Shown: one piece after another, positions 27,655-39,817 of the stretch | Layout: each line of letters opens with the position of its first letter | Numbering within the stretch: position 1 is the stretch's first letter | NCBI GenBank assembly: GCA_028140145.1 | Contig: JAOIOC010000003.1 | Coordinates: 40,629-104,628, forward strand | Source: SAR86 cluster bacterium | Lineage (GTDB): Bacteria > Pseudomonadota > Gammaproteobacteria > Magnimaribacterales > AG-339-G14 | DNA: 64,000 nt | Direction: 5' to 3' | Translations under genes and position numbers: made by a program | The notes under the pieces: generated by a model | Database searches by the model: none | The model's input: only the letters and a program-made list of their open reading frames with translations | What the model was told of the DNA's origin: nothing

Positions 27655-28947
27655 TTGGATCAGGCTATAGTTGCTTGTTCAACCCCTCCCGGCAGAGGAG
27701 CTATTTCTGTTGTAAGAATTAGCGGAAAGGAGGTAAAAAGCATTATTAATGACCTCTTTTCCCTAGAATTTGATCATGGAACATCAAAAGTTGCAGAGAC
27801 AAACCTTTCAGAGGGGTTTAATGAAAAGTGTCTAATTTCTTGCTTTGAGAGCCCCTCATCATACACGGGCGAGGATGTGGCCGAGATATCGTGTCATGGG
27901 AACCCCTTAATAGTTAGGGCTTTGATTCAGAAATGCATAGAATTAGGCGCCAGAAGCGCAAACCCAGGCGAATTTACTCAAAGGGCCTTTCTTAACAACA
28001 AGATTGACCTTGCGCAGTCTGAAGCAGTTATCGATCTCATAAATGCTAGCTCTAGCGCAGCAATGGTGGCGGCATCAAAGTCAGTTTCTGGTAATTTCGG
28101 TGAAAATGTAGATAAAATCTTGGAAAGTCTAAGAAAAATAAGAATACTAGTGGAGTCTTCTATCGATTTTTCTGATCAAGATACAAACATAGATTTTATG
28201 CAAATTAATGCTCTTTTCAAAGATTTTAGACGTCTTTTAGAGGATTTTGATCAGAAAATAGAGGAAGGAATAAGGATAATGTCTGAACACAGAGTTGTAG
28301 TCGCCGGGCCTCCAAACGTGGGCAAATCTAGCATTATGAACATTCTTTCTGGGGAAGAGGCTTCGATTGTGACTGAAATTAAAGGAACCACAAGGGACCC
28401 AATATATAAAAAAATACAAATTAAAGACCTGCAAGTAGATATTTATGACACGGCGGGAATAAACGACGAAACAGTAGACGAAATAGAAAAGCTTGGAATA
28501 GATAAATCTAGGTCGTTAATAAAGGGAGCAGACCTGATCTTGGAGGTGGTTGATTCTGAAAACAGGGATTTTAGCCTCAAAAAGAACGGAAACATCTTAA
28601 AAGTCTTCAATAAGTCTGACATATCTAGCCCGCCCAAAGGGTTTGAGGGAGTTGTTGTTTCTGCTCTTGAGAAAAAAAATATTAGCGCTCTTGAAGAAAA
28701 AATTTATGAGCTACTTTCGAGCGACGGATCTGATGCTTTATTTTCAGCTAGAGAAAGACACCGAAACTTGGTTAAAAAAGCTTTTATGGAAATAGACTCT
28801 TGTCCAGACCCAATTGATGTGAAAAACGTTGATATAGCTGCAGAGCACCTAAAGTTGGCAGATATCTTTCTTGGGGACATTAAGTCTCCGATGAGCGCCG
28901 ATGACTTTTTGGGGGAAATATTTTCCGCTTTTTGCATAGGTAAGTAA
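27655..28947 (+). CDS. mnmE: tRNA uridine-5-carboxymethylaminomethyl GTPase MnmE
   Basis: With MnmG, installs the cmnm5 group on wobble U34 of tRNAs. The N-terminal folate-binding domain starts ACSTPPGRGAISVVRISG; the embedded G domain has GPPNVGKSS (G1), GTTRDP (G2), DTAG (G3) and NKSD (G4); the C-terminus is the catalytic FCIGK. The start is a TTG at 27655 with a GAGGAG Shine-Dalgarno at a suitable distance. The 430-residue length is slightly short of E. coli MnmE (454). mnmG follows after a 266-base gap. Confidence 0.97.
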   Translation: MDQAIVACSTPPGRGAISVVRISGKEVKSIINDLFSLEFDHGTSKVAETNLSEGFNEKCLISCFESPSSYTGEDVAEISCHGNPLIVRALIQKCIELGARSANPGEFTQRAFLNNKIDLAQSEAVIDLINASSSAAMVAASKSVSGNFGENVDKILESLRKIRILVESSIDFSDQDTNIDFMQINALFKDFRRLLEDFDQKIEEGIRIMSEHRVVVAGPPNVGKSSIMNILSGEEASIVTEIKGTTRDPIYKKIQIKDLQVDIYDTAGINDETVDEIEKLGIDKSRSLIKGADLILEVVDSENRDFSLKKNGNILKVFNKSDISSPPKGFEGVVVSALEKKNISALEEKIYELLSSDGSDALFSARERHRNLVKKAFMEIDSCPDPIDVKNVDIAAEHLKLADIFLGDIKSPMSADDFLGEIFSAFCIGK

Positions 28948-29213
28948 GCACTAACTATAATTCATATCATGTCATTTAAGTGTTTTTTATTGCATTAAAA
29001 TCTTTTTAAAAAGCTGTTAGTAACTATTTATAGTTATTTTCTCAACACCTTAAAAAGGGCAAAACACAGCTTATAAACAAGTTTAGTAACATGGCTCTAC
29101 TTTCTCTGTCCCTTGGGTTTAGAGGGGCCAAAGACTTTTTCCACTTACTAACAGGGCTAACAACAATAAACATATACTCTCTAATATATAAATACATATA
29201 TATAATATTTTTA
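28948..29213. other. Non-coding gap between mnmE and mnmG
   Basis: This is the longest non-coding stretch in the window. It contains an inverted repeat TAACTATTTATAGTTA (29021-29036) and a very AT-rich stretch just before mnmG (29161-29213). The track's 29091 start for mnmG would translate part of it, but the added 41 residues show no family similarity. E. coli keeps oriC upstream of mnmG, but I see no consensus DnaA box here. It probably carries the mnmG promoter. Confidence 0.5.
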
Positions 29214-31106
29214 ATGAAAGCGGACATAATTGTAATAGGCGGGGGTCACGCAGGCTGTGAAGCAGCTGCTGCTGCAGCTAGGATTGGAGTTAAAACCATC
29301 CTAATTACTCATAAATTTGAAACCATCGGTCAAATGTCATGTAATCCTGCTATTGGCGGAGTAGGAAAAAGCCACCTTGTAAAAGAGATAGATGCTGCTG
29401 ATGGAATAATGGCAAGATGCGCCGACAGGGCCGCCATACATCTAAAAGTTTTGAATTCTTCCAAAGGGCCGGCTGTCAGAGCTACGCGCGCTCAGGCAGA
29501 TAGGGGGTTATACAAAAAATCCGTTCAAAAAGAATTAAAGAATCTAGAAAACCTCGAGATTGTAGAAGGCGAGGTTACTGACTTTGGTATACAAAACAAT
29601 CAAATCGGTTCGGTTACTGTTGGCGAAAGTAAAATTTTAAAAGCTCAAAAAGTAATTTTGACAACAGGGACCTTCCTTAATGGAAAGCTTTTCACTGGAA
29701 TGGATAATAACGAAGGGGGCAGAGTTGGAGATAACTCCTCGAAAAAATTAGCAGAAAAATTAAGAAACATTGATTTTTCAGTTGGTAGATTAAAAACAGG
29801 AACTCCTCCAAGAATTCATAAAGACTCTATAAATTGGGAAATTTTAGAAGAGCAGAAAGGTGACGTCCCTAGACCCACGATCTCTTTTTTAAGCGATCAA
29901 AGCATTCACCCCAAGCAAGTGCCATGCTTTATAACCAGAACAAACGAAAAAACTCACGAAATTATAATAAGCGACCTTTATAGATCTCCAATGTTCTCAG
30001 GAAAGATTGAAGGAGTTGGGCCAAGATACTGCCCATCCATCGAAGACAAAATATTCAGATTTAAAGACAAAAAGTCCCACCAAATATTTATAGAACCAGA
30101 AGGATTAAATTCTGAATTAATTTATCCAAACGGAATTTCGACAAGCCTGCCAAAGGACTGCCAGGAAAAATTTGTTAGATCTATAGAAGGGTTTGAAAGC
30201 GCCAAAATAACTCAATATGGATATGCGGTCGAATATGATTTTTTTGACCCCAGAGAACTGCATGAAACGCTGGAAACGAGAAAAATAAAAAACCTTTACT
30301 TTGCTGGCCAAATCAATGGCACAACCGGGTATGAAGAAGCTGCAGCCCAAGGGCTTGTAGCCGGTGCAAACGCTGCTCTGTCTTTTTTAGGAAAAGATCC
30401 TTGGACGCCAAGCAGAGAAGAGTCTTATCTGGGAGTTTTAATCGACGATCTTGTTACTCTTGGAACGAAGGAACCATACAGGATGTTCACCAGCAGATCT
30501 GAACATAGATTAATTTTAAGAGAGGACAATGCTGACCAAAGAATTACAGAAAAAGCTTATAAAGTCGGCTTGGTATCCGAGAGCAGATATAAGATATTTT
30601 CTGAAAAGAAAAACAAAATAATTAAAGAGAAAGACAAGCTAGCAAAGTTATTTCTCCGGCCTGAGGATGAAAAAATATACAGCAGTTTAAAAATTAAAGA
30701 GCCAAAGTCAGCCACCTCTTTTTTAGACTTGCTGAAGAGACCAGATCTAGATTTTCAAGATTTAGCCAAAGCATTTTCTATTGAGACCCCAGACAACGAT
30801 ATAGTTTTTGATATCGAAACGAACCAAAGATATTCGGGATACATCAAAAGACAGATGGACGAGATAGAAAAAATGAAAAAAAACAGAAATGCTCACATAC
30901 CCTCGAATTTTGACTATTCAAATGTAAAAGGCCTGTCAGCAGAAATCACTCAAAAACTCTCTAAAGTTGAACCCAAAACATTGGCACAAGCTTGGAGAAT
31001 TCCTGGAATCACGCCAGCAGCAATATCGGCGCTAATGGTTTACCTGAAAAGAAACGAAACAGAAACTGCAGATAAAAATGCACGCGGAAGCACCCGAGAG
31101 CCTTAA
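29214..31106 (+). CDS. mnmG: tRNA uridine-5-carboxymethylaminomethyl synthase MnmG (GidA)
   Basis: FAD-dependent partner of MnmE in U34 modification. The FAD-binding motif IIVIGGGHAGCEAAAAAARIG is at the N-terminus; MSCNPAIGGVGKSHLVKEID, GLKTGTPPRI-type (here RLKTGTPPRIHKDS) and GQINGTTGYEEAAAQGL are family signatures. I moved the start from 29091 to the ATG at 29214, giving 630 residues, close to E. coli (629), and beginning directly at the first FAD strand. The end overlaps rsmG by 29 bases. Confidence 0.97.
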   Translation: MKADIIVIGGGHAGCEAAAAAARIGVKTILITHKFETIGQMSCNPAIGGVGKSHLVKEIDAADGIMARCADRAAIHLKVLNSSKGPAVRATRAQADRGLYKKSVQKELKNLENLEIVEGEVTDFGIQNNQIGSVTVGESKILKAQKVILTTGTFLNGKLFTGMDNNEGGRVGDNSSKKLAEKLRNIDFSVGRLKTGTPPRIHKDSINWEILEEQKGDVPRPTISFLSDQSIHPKQVPCFITRTNEKTHEIIISDLYRSPMFSGKIEGVGPRYCPSIEDKIFRFKDKKSHQIFIEPEGLNSELIYPNGISTSLPKDCQEKFVRSIEGFESAKITQYGYAVEYDFFDPRELHETLETRKIKNLYFAGQINGTTGYEEAAAQGLVAGANAALSFLGKDPWTPSREESYLGVLIDDLVTLGTKEPYRMFTSRSEHRLILREDNADQRITEKAYKVGLVSESRYKIFSEKKNKIIKEKDKLAKLFLRPEDEKIYSSLKIKEPKSATSFLDLLKRPDLDFQDLAKAFSIETPDNDIVFDIETNQRYSGYIKRQMDEIEKMKKNRNAHIPSNFDYSNVKGLSAEITQKLSKVEPKTLAQAWRIPGITPAAISALMVYLKRNETETADKNARGSTREP

Positions 31107-31686
31107 GGTCTCGCTGGAAGAAATCTCAAAGCCAGAAAAAGAAAAGGAGCTAAAAGAGTTCGCCCTCAAGGTTTTTGATTGGAATAAGACAACAAATCTT
31201 GTTTCAAAAAATTCCACCCTAGAAAACATATATCATCACATCATTGATTCAGCCCACTTATATCCCTACATAGAAAATAGTTCTTACATAGACGTCGGAA
31301 GCGGGGCGGGATTTCCGGGGCTGGTAATTTCTATTCTAGGAAACAAAGACGGCTGCCTGCTTGAGCCAGCCAACAAAAAAGCATCTTTCTTGAGACACTG
31401 TCTTGCACATTTTGGCATTCAAAATACAAAGGTTTTGCAAAAAAGGCTTGAGCACCTAGATCTCATTAAAGAGGATGTTCTAATTTCCAGAGCATTCGCC
31501 GAACCCAAAAAAATCCAAAACTTGGCGATTAAGAAAATGAGTGGAGATCAAAAAATTTTACTTATGGTTTCAGAGCAGCAAGCCATCCGTGAAGATAAAA
31601 ATGACTGGAAGTACATTCCTTCCGCAGCATCAAAAATTTTAGGAAAAAAAACAGGTTTCTTAGAATTTAACCCACCAAAAAAATGA
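31078..31686 (+). CDS. rsmG: 16S rRNA (guanine527-N7)-methyltransferase RsmG
   Basis: Methylates G527 of 16S rRNA using SAM. The 202-residue protein shows YIDVGSGAGFPGLVISIL (SAM motif I, about 70-87), the preceding HIIDSAHLYPYI helix and the SRAFAEPKKI segment. The start at 31078 overlaps mnmG by 29 bases; mnmG-rsmG coupling is conserved. parA follows after 12 bases. Confidence 0.95.
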   Translation: MHAEAPESLKVSLEEISKPEKEKELKEFALKVFDWNKTTNLVSKNSTLENIYHHIIDSAHLYPYIENSSYIDVGSGAGFPGLVISILGNKDGCLLEPANKKASFLRHCLAHFGIQNTKVLQKRLEHLDLIKEDVLISRAFAEPKKIQNLAIKKMSGDQKILLMVSEQQAIREDKNDWKYIPSAASKILGKKTGFLEFNPPKK

Positions 31687-31698
31687 TAATATACAACC

Positions 31699-32478
31699 TT
31701 GATAACTTTAGTTGTAGCTAACCAAAAAGGCGGGGTAGGAAAAACCACCACAGCGGTAAACTTGGCCGCCTCGCTCGCAGCCACAAAAAGAAAAGTCCTC
31801 CTTATAGATATTGATTCCCAGGCCAACGCCACCACCGGATCCGGCCACGAGAAAGCAGAAGACAAACTTACCATAATGGATGTTTTGGCCAGAGGCGCAT
31901 GCATCAAAGAAACCATATTACCCTGTACAGATTTTGGTTTTGATTTAGTGCCTTCATGTCAGGATCTAATTTCAGCTGACATTGAAATGACCACGGTTCC
32001 CGCCGCTTCACTTCAGCTTAAAAACGCACTAAGGTCTCTCGAAGGCAGTTATGATTACGTGATAATTGATTGCCCCCCATCGTTGGGCATTCTTACATTG
32101 AACGCGCTAAGAGCCAGCTCTAAGCTAATCATTCCCATGCAGTGCGAATACTATGCAATGGAAGGGCTTGTTTCTCTGAACAAGGCCATTAATGATATAA
32201 ACAGCAAGACCGGGGAAAACATACAAATCAGCGCCATTTTAAGAACGATGTTCGACCCTAGAGCCAGGTTAACAAGAGAGGTCTCTGAAGAGCTGCAAAA
32301 ATACTTCCCCAATGAGCTTTGCTCAACCGTCATCCCAAGAAACATAAAGCTGGCGGAAGCTCCCAGCTCCGGCAAACCAGGTCTCTTTTATGATCCGACA
32401 GCTAAGGGCACAGTCGCTTATCTTGCACTTGCCGGGGAAGTTATCTCAAAGTTTGAGAAAGATTCAATGGTTGCATGA
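31699..32478 (+). CDS. parA: Chromosome partitioning ATPase ParA (Soj)
   Basis: Walker-type ATPase that moves ParB-parS complexes after replication. The deviant Walker A is NQKGGVGKTTTAVNLAASLA at the N-terminus, with VLLIDIDSQANAT (A') and YDYVIIDCPPSLGILT (Walker B) following. The start is a TTG at 31699, where translation begins directly with the first strand (ITLVVANQKGG). It overlaps parB by 4 bases. A parS-like site in recF is the likely partner. Confidence 0.96.
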   Translation: MITLVVANQKGGVGKTTTAVNLAASLAATKRKVLLIDIDSQANATTGSGHEKAEDKLTIMDVLARGACIKETILPCTDFGFDLVPSCQDLISADIEMTTVPAASLQLKNALRSLEGSYDYVIIDCPPSLGILTLNALRASSKLIIPMQCEYYAMEGLVSLNKAINDINSKTGENIQISAILRTMFDPRARLTREVSEELQKYFPNELCSTVIPRNIKLAEAPSSGKPGLFYDPTAKGTVAYLALAGEVISKFEKDSMVA

Positions 32479-33332
32479 GCGAAGATAGAAAAACTTTAAA
32501 GAGAGGCTTGGATGCTCTATTGGGCGACGAGCCCATTTCTTCTCAGCAAGCACAAAGCCAAGAAATAGCCATAGATAAAATTAGCCCTAGCAGATATCAG
32601 GCGAGAGAAAACATAAACCAAGAGTCTCTTGAAGAATTAACCGAATCAATATCCTCGCAAGGAGTCATTCAGCCAATAATAGTTCGAAAAGTGGGGGGAG
32701 ACGCTTACGAACTCATTGCCGGCGAGAGAAGATGGAGGGCATCCAAGCAAGCCGGCCTTACGACCATTCCCGCTATCTTTAAAGATGCATCTGAAGATCA
32801 AATTATCAGAATGGGTTTAATTGAAAATCTGCAGAGAGAAGACTTGAATCCAATGGAAGAGGCGAGAGGTCTTTTAAGGCTTCAAAAGGAATTTAATATC
32901 AGTCAGCAAGACGTAGCGTCGGCGGTTGGGAAATCCAGGTCGGGAGTAGCAAATATTTTAAGGCTAAACAATTTATGCAAAGAGGCTCAAAACCTATTGG
33001 AAAGCTCAAGCATTGATATGGGTCACGCACGAGCATTGTTGACATTGCCAGAAGGTCCGCAGGCCTCCTTCGCAAAACAGGCCGCTAAAAACGGCTGGTC
33101 TGTTCGACAAACAGAAAGGGCAGCGCAAGATTATTTGTCAGGTTCTGGCAAGACGAAAACCCCAAAAAGAAAGGATGCGAACATAAGCGCCTTAGAGGAG
33201 GAGATCAGCAACGAACTATCCTCATCGGTATCAATTCAACATAAAAAAAACGGGTCAGGCAAAATAATTTTTAGTTACAGAGATCTCGATCAACTAGACA
33301 AGATAATTGGTCCTTTTCGCAAGAAAAATTAG
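32475..33332 (+). CDS. parB: Chromosome partitioning protein ParB (Spo0J)
   Basis: CTP-dependent clamp that loads at parS and spreads. An N-terminal tail (RKTLKRGLDALLGDEP) typical of ParB interacts with ParA; the CTP/nuclease-fold domain has the ELIAGERRWRASKQAGL motif and IENLQREDLNPMEEARG; a helix-turn-helix region (SQQDVASAVGKSRSGVANIL) follows; the C-terminal 50 residues form the dimerisation domain. The 285-residue length is standard. It is coupled to parA by an ATGA overlap and is the last gene before the atp operon. Confidence 0.96.
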   Translation: MSEDRKTLKRGLDALLGDEPISSQQAQSQEIAIDKISPSRYQARENINQESLEELTESISSQGVIQPIIVRKVGGDAYELIAGERRWRASKQAGLTTIPAIFKDASEDQIIRMGLIENLQREDLNPMEEARGLLRLQKEFNISQQDVASAVGKSRSGVANILRLNNLCKEAQNLLESSSIDMGHARALLTLPEGPQASFAKQAAKNGWSVRQTERAAQDYLSGSGKTKTPKRKDANISALEEEISNELSSSVSIQHKKNGSGKIIFSYRDLDQLDKIIGPFRKKN

Positions 33333-33366
33333 ACACCCTTATAACGAAAAAAAAACCTTTATAGCC

Positions 33367-33396
33367 TTGAGTTTATTGGCTCCAGACAACTATAAT
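33367..33396 (+). promoter_or_regulatory. Probable sigma70 promoter of the atp operon
   Basis: TTGAGT (33367-33372) and a perfect TATAAT (33391-33396) are separated by 18 bases. Transcription would start near 33403, about 11 bases before the atpB ATG, leaving a very short leader. It lies in the 81-base parB-atpB gap and is the best promoter match seen in the window. Confidence 0.65.
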
Positions 33397-33413
33397 GCAC
33401 TGCCTTAAAAGAC

Positions 33414-34295
33414 ATGGCTAAAGAAGCAGCAAATAATCTAGTCGAAACCTCTGATTACATAGGTCATCATCTTGTAAATTTAACTTTCGGCTGGTGTGAA
33501 AAAACATCTTCCTGGGGCTTCGCTCATCACCAACAAGACATTTCAAAAAGCTTAGACTCAGCCTGCGATGTATCCGAGATGGGTTTCTGGGCATTTCACA
33601 TGGACACAATATTTATGTCGGTTTTTTTGGGCGTTCTGGTCTTTGGTTTCTTTGGGCTTATCAACAGATCTGCAAAAAAAGGAACCCCAGGCAAACTGCA
33701 AAACTTTGTTGAATTTGTTCACGAATTTATCGGTAGCGCGGTGTCTTCCGGGTATCACGGAACTTCAAAAATAGTAGCCCCTCTCGCATTTGCAAGTTGT
33801 TTGTGGATTTTGTCATGGAACTTAATGGATTTGTTGCCCGTGGAAATGGCTAACTTTTTTGGTCAGGCGGGTAGTGGAATAAACTACTTTAAGATATTGC
33901 CTACCGCTGATTTGAACGCACCCTTAGCTCTGGCTGCAGTCGTAATGGTGCTTGTTACTTATTTCAGCATAAACACCCATGGCTTGGGCGGCTTTCTAAA
34001 AGAATTATTTATTATCCCCTTGGGACCTCTAGAATTTATTAGCTTTGTGTCTAAGCATGTCGCTTTAGCACTAAGGCTTTACGGCAACTTGTTTGCTGGC
34101 GAGATGATTTTCATTTTGATTGCCATTATGTTTGGGCAGTTCTTTATGTCATTTTCTCAAACACTTTGGTTTTTGCCTGGCTTGATTATGAATCTGGCTT
34201 GGGCACTATTTCACATTTTAATTGTCGCGTTGCAGGCGTATATCTTCATGATGCTTACAATCGCTTATTTAAACTTGGCTAGCACAAAACACTAG
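33414..34295 (+). CDS. atpB: ATP synthase Fo subunit a
   Basis: Membrane stator subunit that forms the proton half-channels next to the c-ring. The essential arginine is in the ALRLYGNLFAGEM signature of helix 4, followed by helix 5 containing LIVALQAYIFMMLTIAYL. The 293 residues include a hydrophilic N-terminal extension typical of proteobacterial subunit a. It is the first gene of the operon; atpI, usual in this position in many bacteria, is absent, so parB borders atpB directly. Confidence 0.96.
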   Translation: MAKEAANNLVETSDYIGHHLVNLTFGWCEKTSSWGFAHHQQDISKSLDSACDVSEMGFWAFHMDTIFMSVFLGVLVFGFFGLINRSAKKGTPGKLQNFVEFVHEFIGSAVSSGYHGTSKIVAPLAFASCLWILSWNLMDLLPVEMANFFGQAGSGINYFKILPTADLNAPLALAAVVMVLVTYFSINTHGLGGFLKELFIIPLGPLEFISFVSKHVALALRLYGNLFAGEMIFILIAIMFGQFFMSFSQTLWFLPGLIMNLAWALFHILIVALQAYIFMMLTIAYLNLASTKH

Positions 34296-34316
34296 CCACA
34301 ACTTTAGGAGACGAAT

Positions 34317-34538
34317 ATGGAAGAATTAAGATTAGTAGCAGGAGCCTTGCTTACTGGTTTAGGCGCCCTTGGAGGAGGGGTTGGAATTGGAACTCTTACC
34401 TCTAAGTACATAGAGGCAGTCGCCAGACAGCCAGAGCTGCAAGGACAGCTTTTTGCTCAGGTGTTGATTGCTCTAGGTTTAACAGATGCGCTGCCAATCA
34501 TTTCTTTGGCGGTAGGGTTATTGTTCTTATTCACGTAA
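34317..34538 (+). CDS. atpE: ATP synthase Fo subunit c
   Basis: Hairpin proteolipid forming the rotor ring. The 73 residues have two helices joined by the polar loop RQPE. The ion-binding carboxylate is Asp in GLTDALPII, as in E. coli GLVDAIPMI; no Glu-Ser/Thr pair typical of sodium-type rings is present, so a proton-driven ring is expected. An AGGAG Shine-Dalgarno sits just upstream, fitting the high expression needed for this multi-copy subunit. Confidence 0.97.
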   Translation: MEELRLVAGALLTGLGALGGGVGIGTLTSKYIEAVARQPELQGQLFAQVLIALGLTDALPIISLAVGLLFLFT

Positions 34539-34541
34539 AAC

Positions 34542-35012
34542 ATGAATATAAACGCTACTTTTTTTGCAGAACTCATAGCTTTTTGCATATTTGTATTCAT
34601 CACTTATAGATACATATGGCCAAGCATGGCAAGTGTTCTTGAAGAAAGAAGAAAAGAAATTGATGAAGGCCTTCAAGCCGCAAGTGAATCTAAAAGGCAG
34701 CTAGAGGAAGCGAAAGAGGAATCTAGCAGAGTCATAGATGCCGCAAAATCTGAGGCTTCAACTTTAATTAATCAGGCCGGTTCGAGGGCCGATCAGTTAA
34801 TAGATGAAGCAAAAGAGCAGGCCGCTGAGGAAGCAAAAAAAATTAAAGATACTGCTGAGTCTGATATTGCTCAAAGCACCAACAAAGCTAAAGAAACGCT
34901 CAAGGAAGAGTTATCAGTTTTGGTCGTTGCAGGAGCTTCCAAGATTTTAAACAAAGAGATTGACGAAAGCGCAAACAAAGAAATAGTTGATCAACTTATT
35001 AAAGAATTATGA
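34542..35012 (+). CDS. atpF: ATP synthase Fo subunit b
   Basis: Peripheral stalk subunit. One N-terminal membrane helix (about 6-26) leads to RYIWPSMASVLEERRKEI, then a long Ala/Glu/Lys-rich helical coiled coil to the C-terminus, where it contacts subunit delta. The 156 residues match E. coli b exactly in length. It follows atpE by 3 bases and overlaps atpH by 4. Confidence 0.96.
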   Translation: MNINATFFAELIAFCIFVFITYRYIWPSMASVLEERRKEIDEGLQAASESKRQLEEAKEESSRVIDAAKSEASTLINQAGSRADQLIDEAKEQAAEEAKKIKDTAESDIAQSTNKAKETLKEELSVLVVAGASKILNKEIDESANKEIVDQLIKEL

Positions 35013-35545
35013 CAAGTCAATCGATTATAGCCAGACCTTATGCAGAAGCAGCTTTTAGTGTTGCGAAGCAAGATAATTCAATTGAGGAATGGTCAACCGA
35101 TTTGCAAAAAATAAAAGCAGTATGCGCCGATCAAAAAATAACTAATTTGTTGCTCAACCCTGACCTGTCTTATTCAGACAAAACAGAAATATTTATGGAT
35201 CTTTTTAAAGGCGAAATATCAGACAAAGCTGCCTCATTCATAAAAGTCTGCGGAGACAACAAGAGATTAAAAAACCTTCCCGAGATCATAAACTTCTTCA
35301 ACGAGCTGGCCCTTGAGAGCCTCAATAAAAAAAATGTCCATGTCTCTTCACCTTTCCAGCTAGAAGAAAAACAAATTAAAAAGATCACCTCAGCCCTTGA
35401 AAAAAGACTCGATTCTGAGGTTGTTATAGATTTTGACATAGACAAGTCGTTAATTGGTGGATTAAAGATCGCCTATGAAGACCAGGTCCTTGATATGTCT
35501 ATCAAAAGAAAACTAGACCTGCTTCAAACACAACTAAGAAACTAA
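35009..35545 (+). CDS. atpH: ATP synthase F1 subunit delta
   Basis: Links the peripheral stalk to the top of the F1 head. The 178 residues begin with the family's [18 protein letters not shown] and end with [28 protein letters not shown], the conserved delta C-terminal pattern. The ATG overlaps the atpF stop by 4 bases. atpA follows after 11 bases. Confidence 0.96.
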   Translation: MTSQSIIARPYAEAAFSVAKQDNSIEEWSTDLQKIKAVCADQKITNLLLNPDLSYSDKTEIFMDLFKGEISDKAASFIKVCGDNKRLKNLPEIINFFNELALESLNKKNVHVSSPFQLEEKQIKKITSALEKRLDSEVVIDFDIDKSLIGGLKIAYEDQVLDMSIKRKLDLLQTQLRN

Positions 35546-35556
35546 AAAGGAGAACC

Positions 35557-37101
35557 ATGGATAATTTAAACCCCTCAGAAATAAGCGAAATTATAAAGGG
35601 AAGAATTGATTCCCTAGAAACTTCAACCACAGAATCCAACGAGGGAACGATTGTATTTCTTTCAGACGGCATCGCGAGGGTGCATGGATTAAGCGACGCA
35701 ATGTACGGAGAGCTTATAGAATTTGAAGGTGGCGTTTCTGGAATGGCGCTTAATTTAGAAAGAGACTCTGTTGGTGTGGTAATTTTTGGAGACTACAAAC
35801 AACTTGCCGAAGGTGGAGTGGCCAAGTGCACAGGTAAGATTTTAGAGGTTCCTGTTGGACCAGAGCTTGTCGGAAGAGTAGTAGATGCTCTTGGAAATCC
35901 AATCGATGGTAAAGGTCCAATCAAAACTAAATTAACTTCTCCGGTTGAAAAAGTTGCTCCCGGGGTAATGACAAGAAAGCCGGTTGATGAGCCTGTGCAG
36001 ATAGGGCTTAAGGCAGTAGATAGTATGGTGCCAATTGGAAGAGGCCAAAGAGAATTGATTATTGGCGACCGACAAACGGGCAAGACAGCAATTGCCTTAG
36101 ACGCAATCATTAATCAAAAAGGAACGGGCGTTACTTGTGTGTATGTAGCCGTAGGGCAAAAACAATCTTCCATTGCTGCAGTGGTGAGAAAGCTTGAAGA
36201 ATATGGAGCTATGGAGCATACAATTATTGTTGCAGCGGCAGCAGCGGACCCTGCCCCAATGCAATTTCTTGCGCCTTACTCAGGTTGTTCTATGGGCGAA
36301 TATTTCAGAGATAAAGGGGAGGACGCGCTTATCATTTATGACGACCTTTCCAAGCAAGCTGTAGCCTATCGTCAAATATCACTTCTGCTCAGAAGGCCAC
36401 CGGGAAGAGAAGCTTATCCGGGCGATATTTTTTACCTTCACTCAAGACTTCTTGAAAGAGGCTGCAGGGTGAACGAAGATTATGTTGAAGAGCAAACCGA
36501 AGGTAAAGTTAAAGGCAAAACAGGGTCTTTGACCGCTCTACCAATTATTGAAACTCAGGCTGGAGACGTCTCAGCTTTCGTTCCTACGAACGTAATTTCA
36601 ATTACAGACGGTCAGATCTTCCTAGAAACCTCCTATTTCAACAAAGGTCTATTACCAGCCATGAATCCAGGTATTTCTGTCTCAAGGGTGGGTGGAGCCG
36701 CTCAAACTCCGTTGATTAAAAAATTAGGCGGAGGAGTGAGAATTGCTCTTGCCCAGTTCAGAGAGCTGGAAGCTTTTGCACAATTTGCATCGGACTTGGA
36801 TGATGCGTCTAGAGAGCAACTTGAGCTTGGTCAGAAGGTAACAGAATTGATGAAGCAAAAACAATATTCACCTATGTCGGTATCAGAGATGGGGCTTGTT
36901 CTTTTTGCAGTAGATAAAGGTTATTTAAAAGATGTGGAGCTCAATAAAATTGCAGATTTTGAATCAGCTTTGATTTCTTATATGAATTCAGAGCACAAAG
37001 ATTTCATGGATAGTTTGGCGGAGAGCGGCGAACACTCAGATGAAATCCTTGCAACCTTCACAGAAGCTCTCGATAAATTTAAATCAACGCAAACTTGGTA
37101 G
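35557..37101 (+). CDS. atpA: ATP synthase F1 subunit alpha
   Basis: Non-catalytic nucleotide-binding subunit of the F1 hexamer. Walker A is [13 protein letters not shown] (about 169-181); the catalytic-interface arginine lies in [12 protein letters not shown]; the N-terminal crown contains [16 protein letters not shown]. The 514 residues match E. coli (513). A clear AGGAG Shine-Dalgarno (AAAGGAGAACC) precedes the ATG. Confidence 0.98.
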   Translation: MDNLNPSEISEIIKGRIDSLETSTTESNEGTIVFLSDGIARVHGLSDAMYGELIEFEGGVSGMALNLERDSVGVVIFGDYKQLAEGGVAKCTGKILEVPVGPELVGRVVDALGNPIDGKGPIKTKLTSPVEKVAPGVMTRKPVDEPVQIGLKAVDSMVPIGRGQRELIIGDRQTGKTAIALDAIINQKGTGVTCVYVAVGQKQSSIAAVVRKLEEYGAMEHTIIVAAAAADPAPMQFLAPYSGCSMGEYFRDKGEDALIIYDDLSKQAVAYRQISLLLRRPPGREAYPGDIFYLHSRLLERGCRVNEDYVEEQTEGKVKGKTGSLTALPIIETQAGDVSAFVPTNVISITDGQIFLETSYFNKGLLPAMNPGISVSRVGGAAQTPLIKKLGGGVRIALAQFRELEAFAQFASDLDDASREQLELGQKVTELMKQKQYSPMSVSEMGLVLFAVDKGYLKDVELNKIADFESALISYMNSEHKDFMDSLAESGEHSDEILATFTEALDKFKSTQTW

Positions 37102-37107
37102 CACTGA

Positions 37108-39775
<2,668 letters not shown>

Positions 39776-39817
39776 TTAAATAGGCACATAAAAGTCAGCT
39801 TAGTTGCTCAACCGCCT

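Noticed and set aside
29091-29213. N-terminal extension of mnmG in the ORF track
   Set aside because: The 41 added residues have no family similarity, and the ATG at 29214 aligns with the conserved FAD motif and standard length.
28948-29213. E. coli-style oriC upstream of mnmG
   Set aside because: No consensus DnaA box was found, whereas the dnaA-rpmH gap has them.
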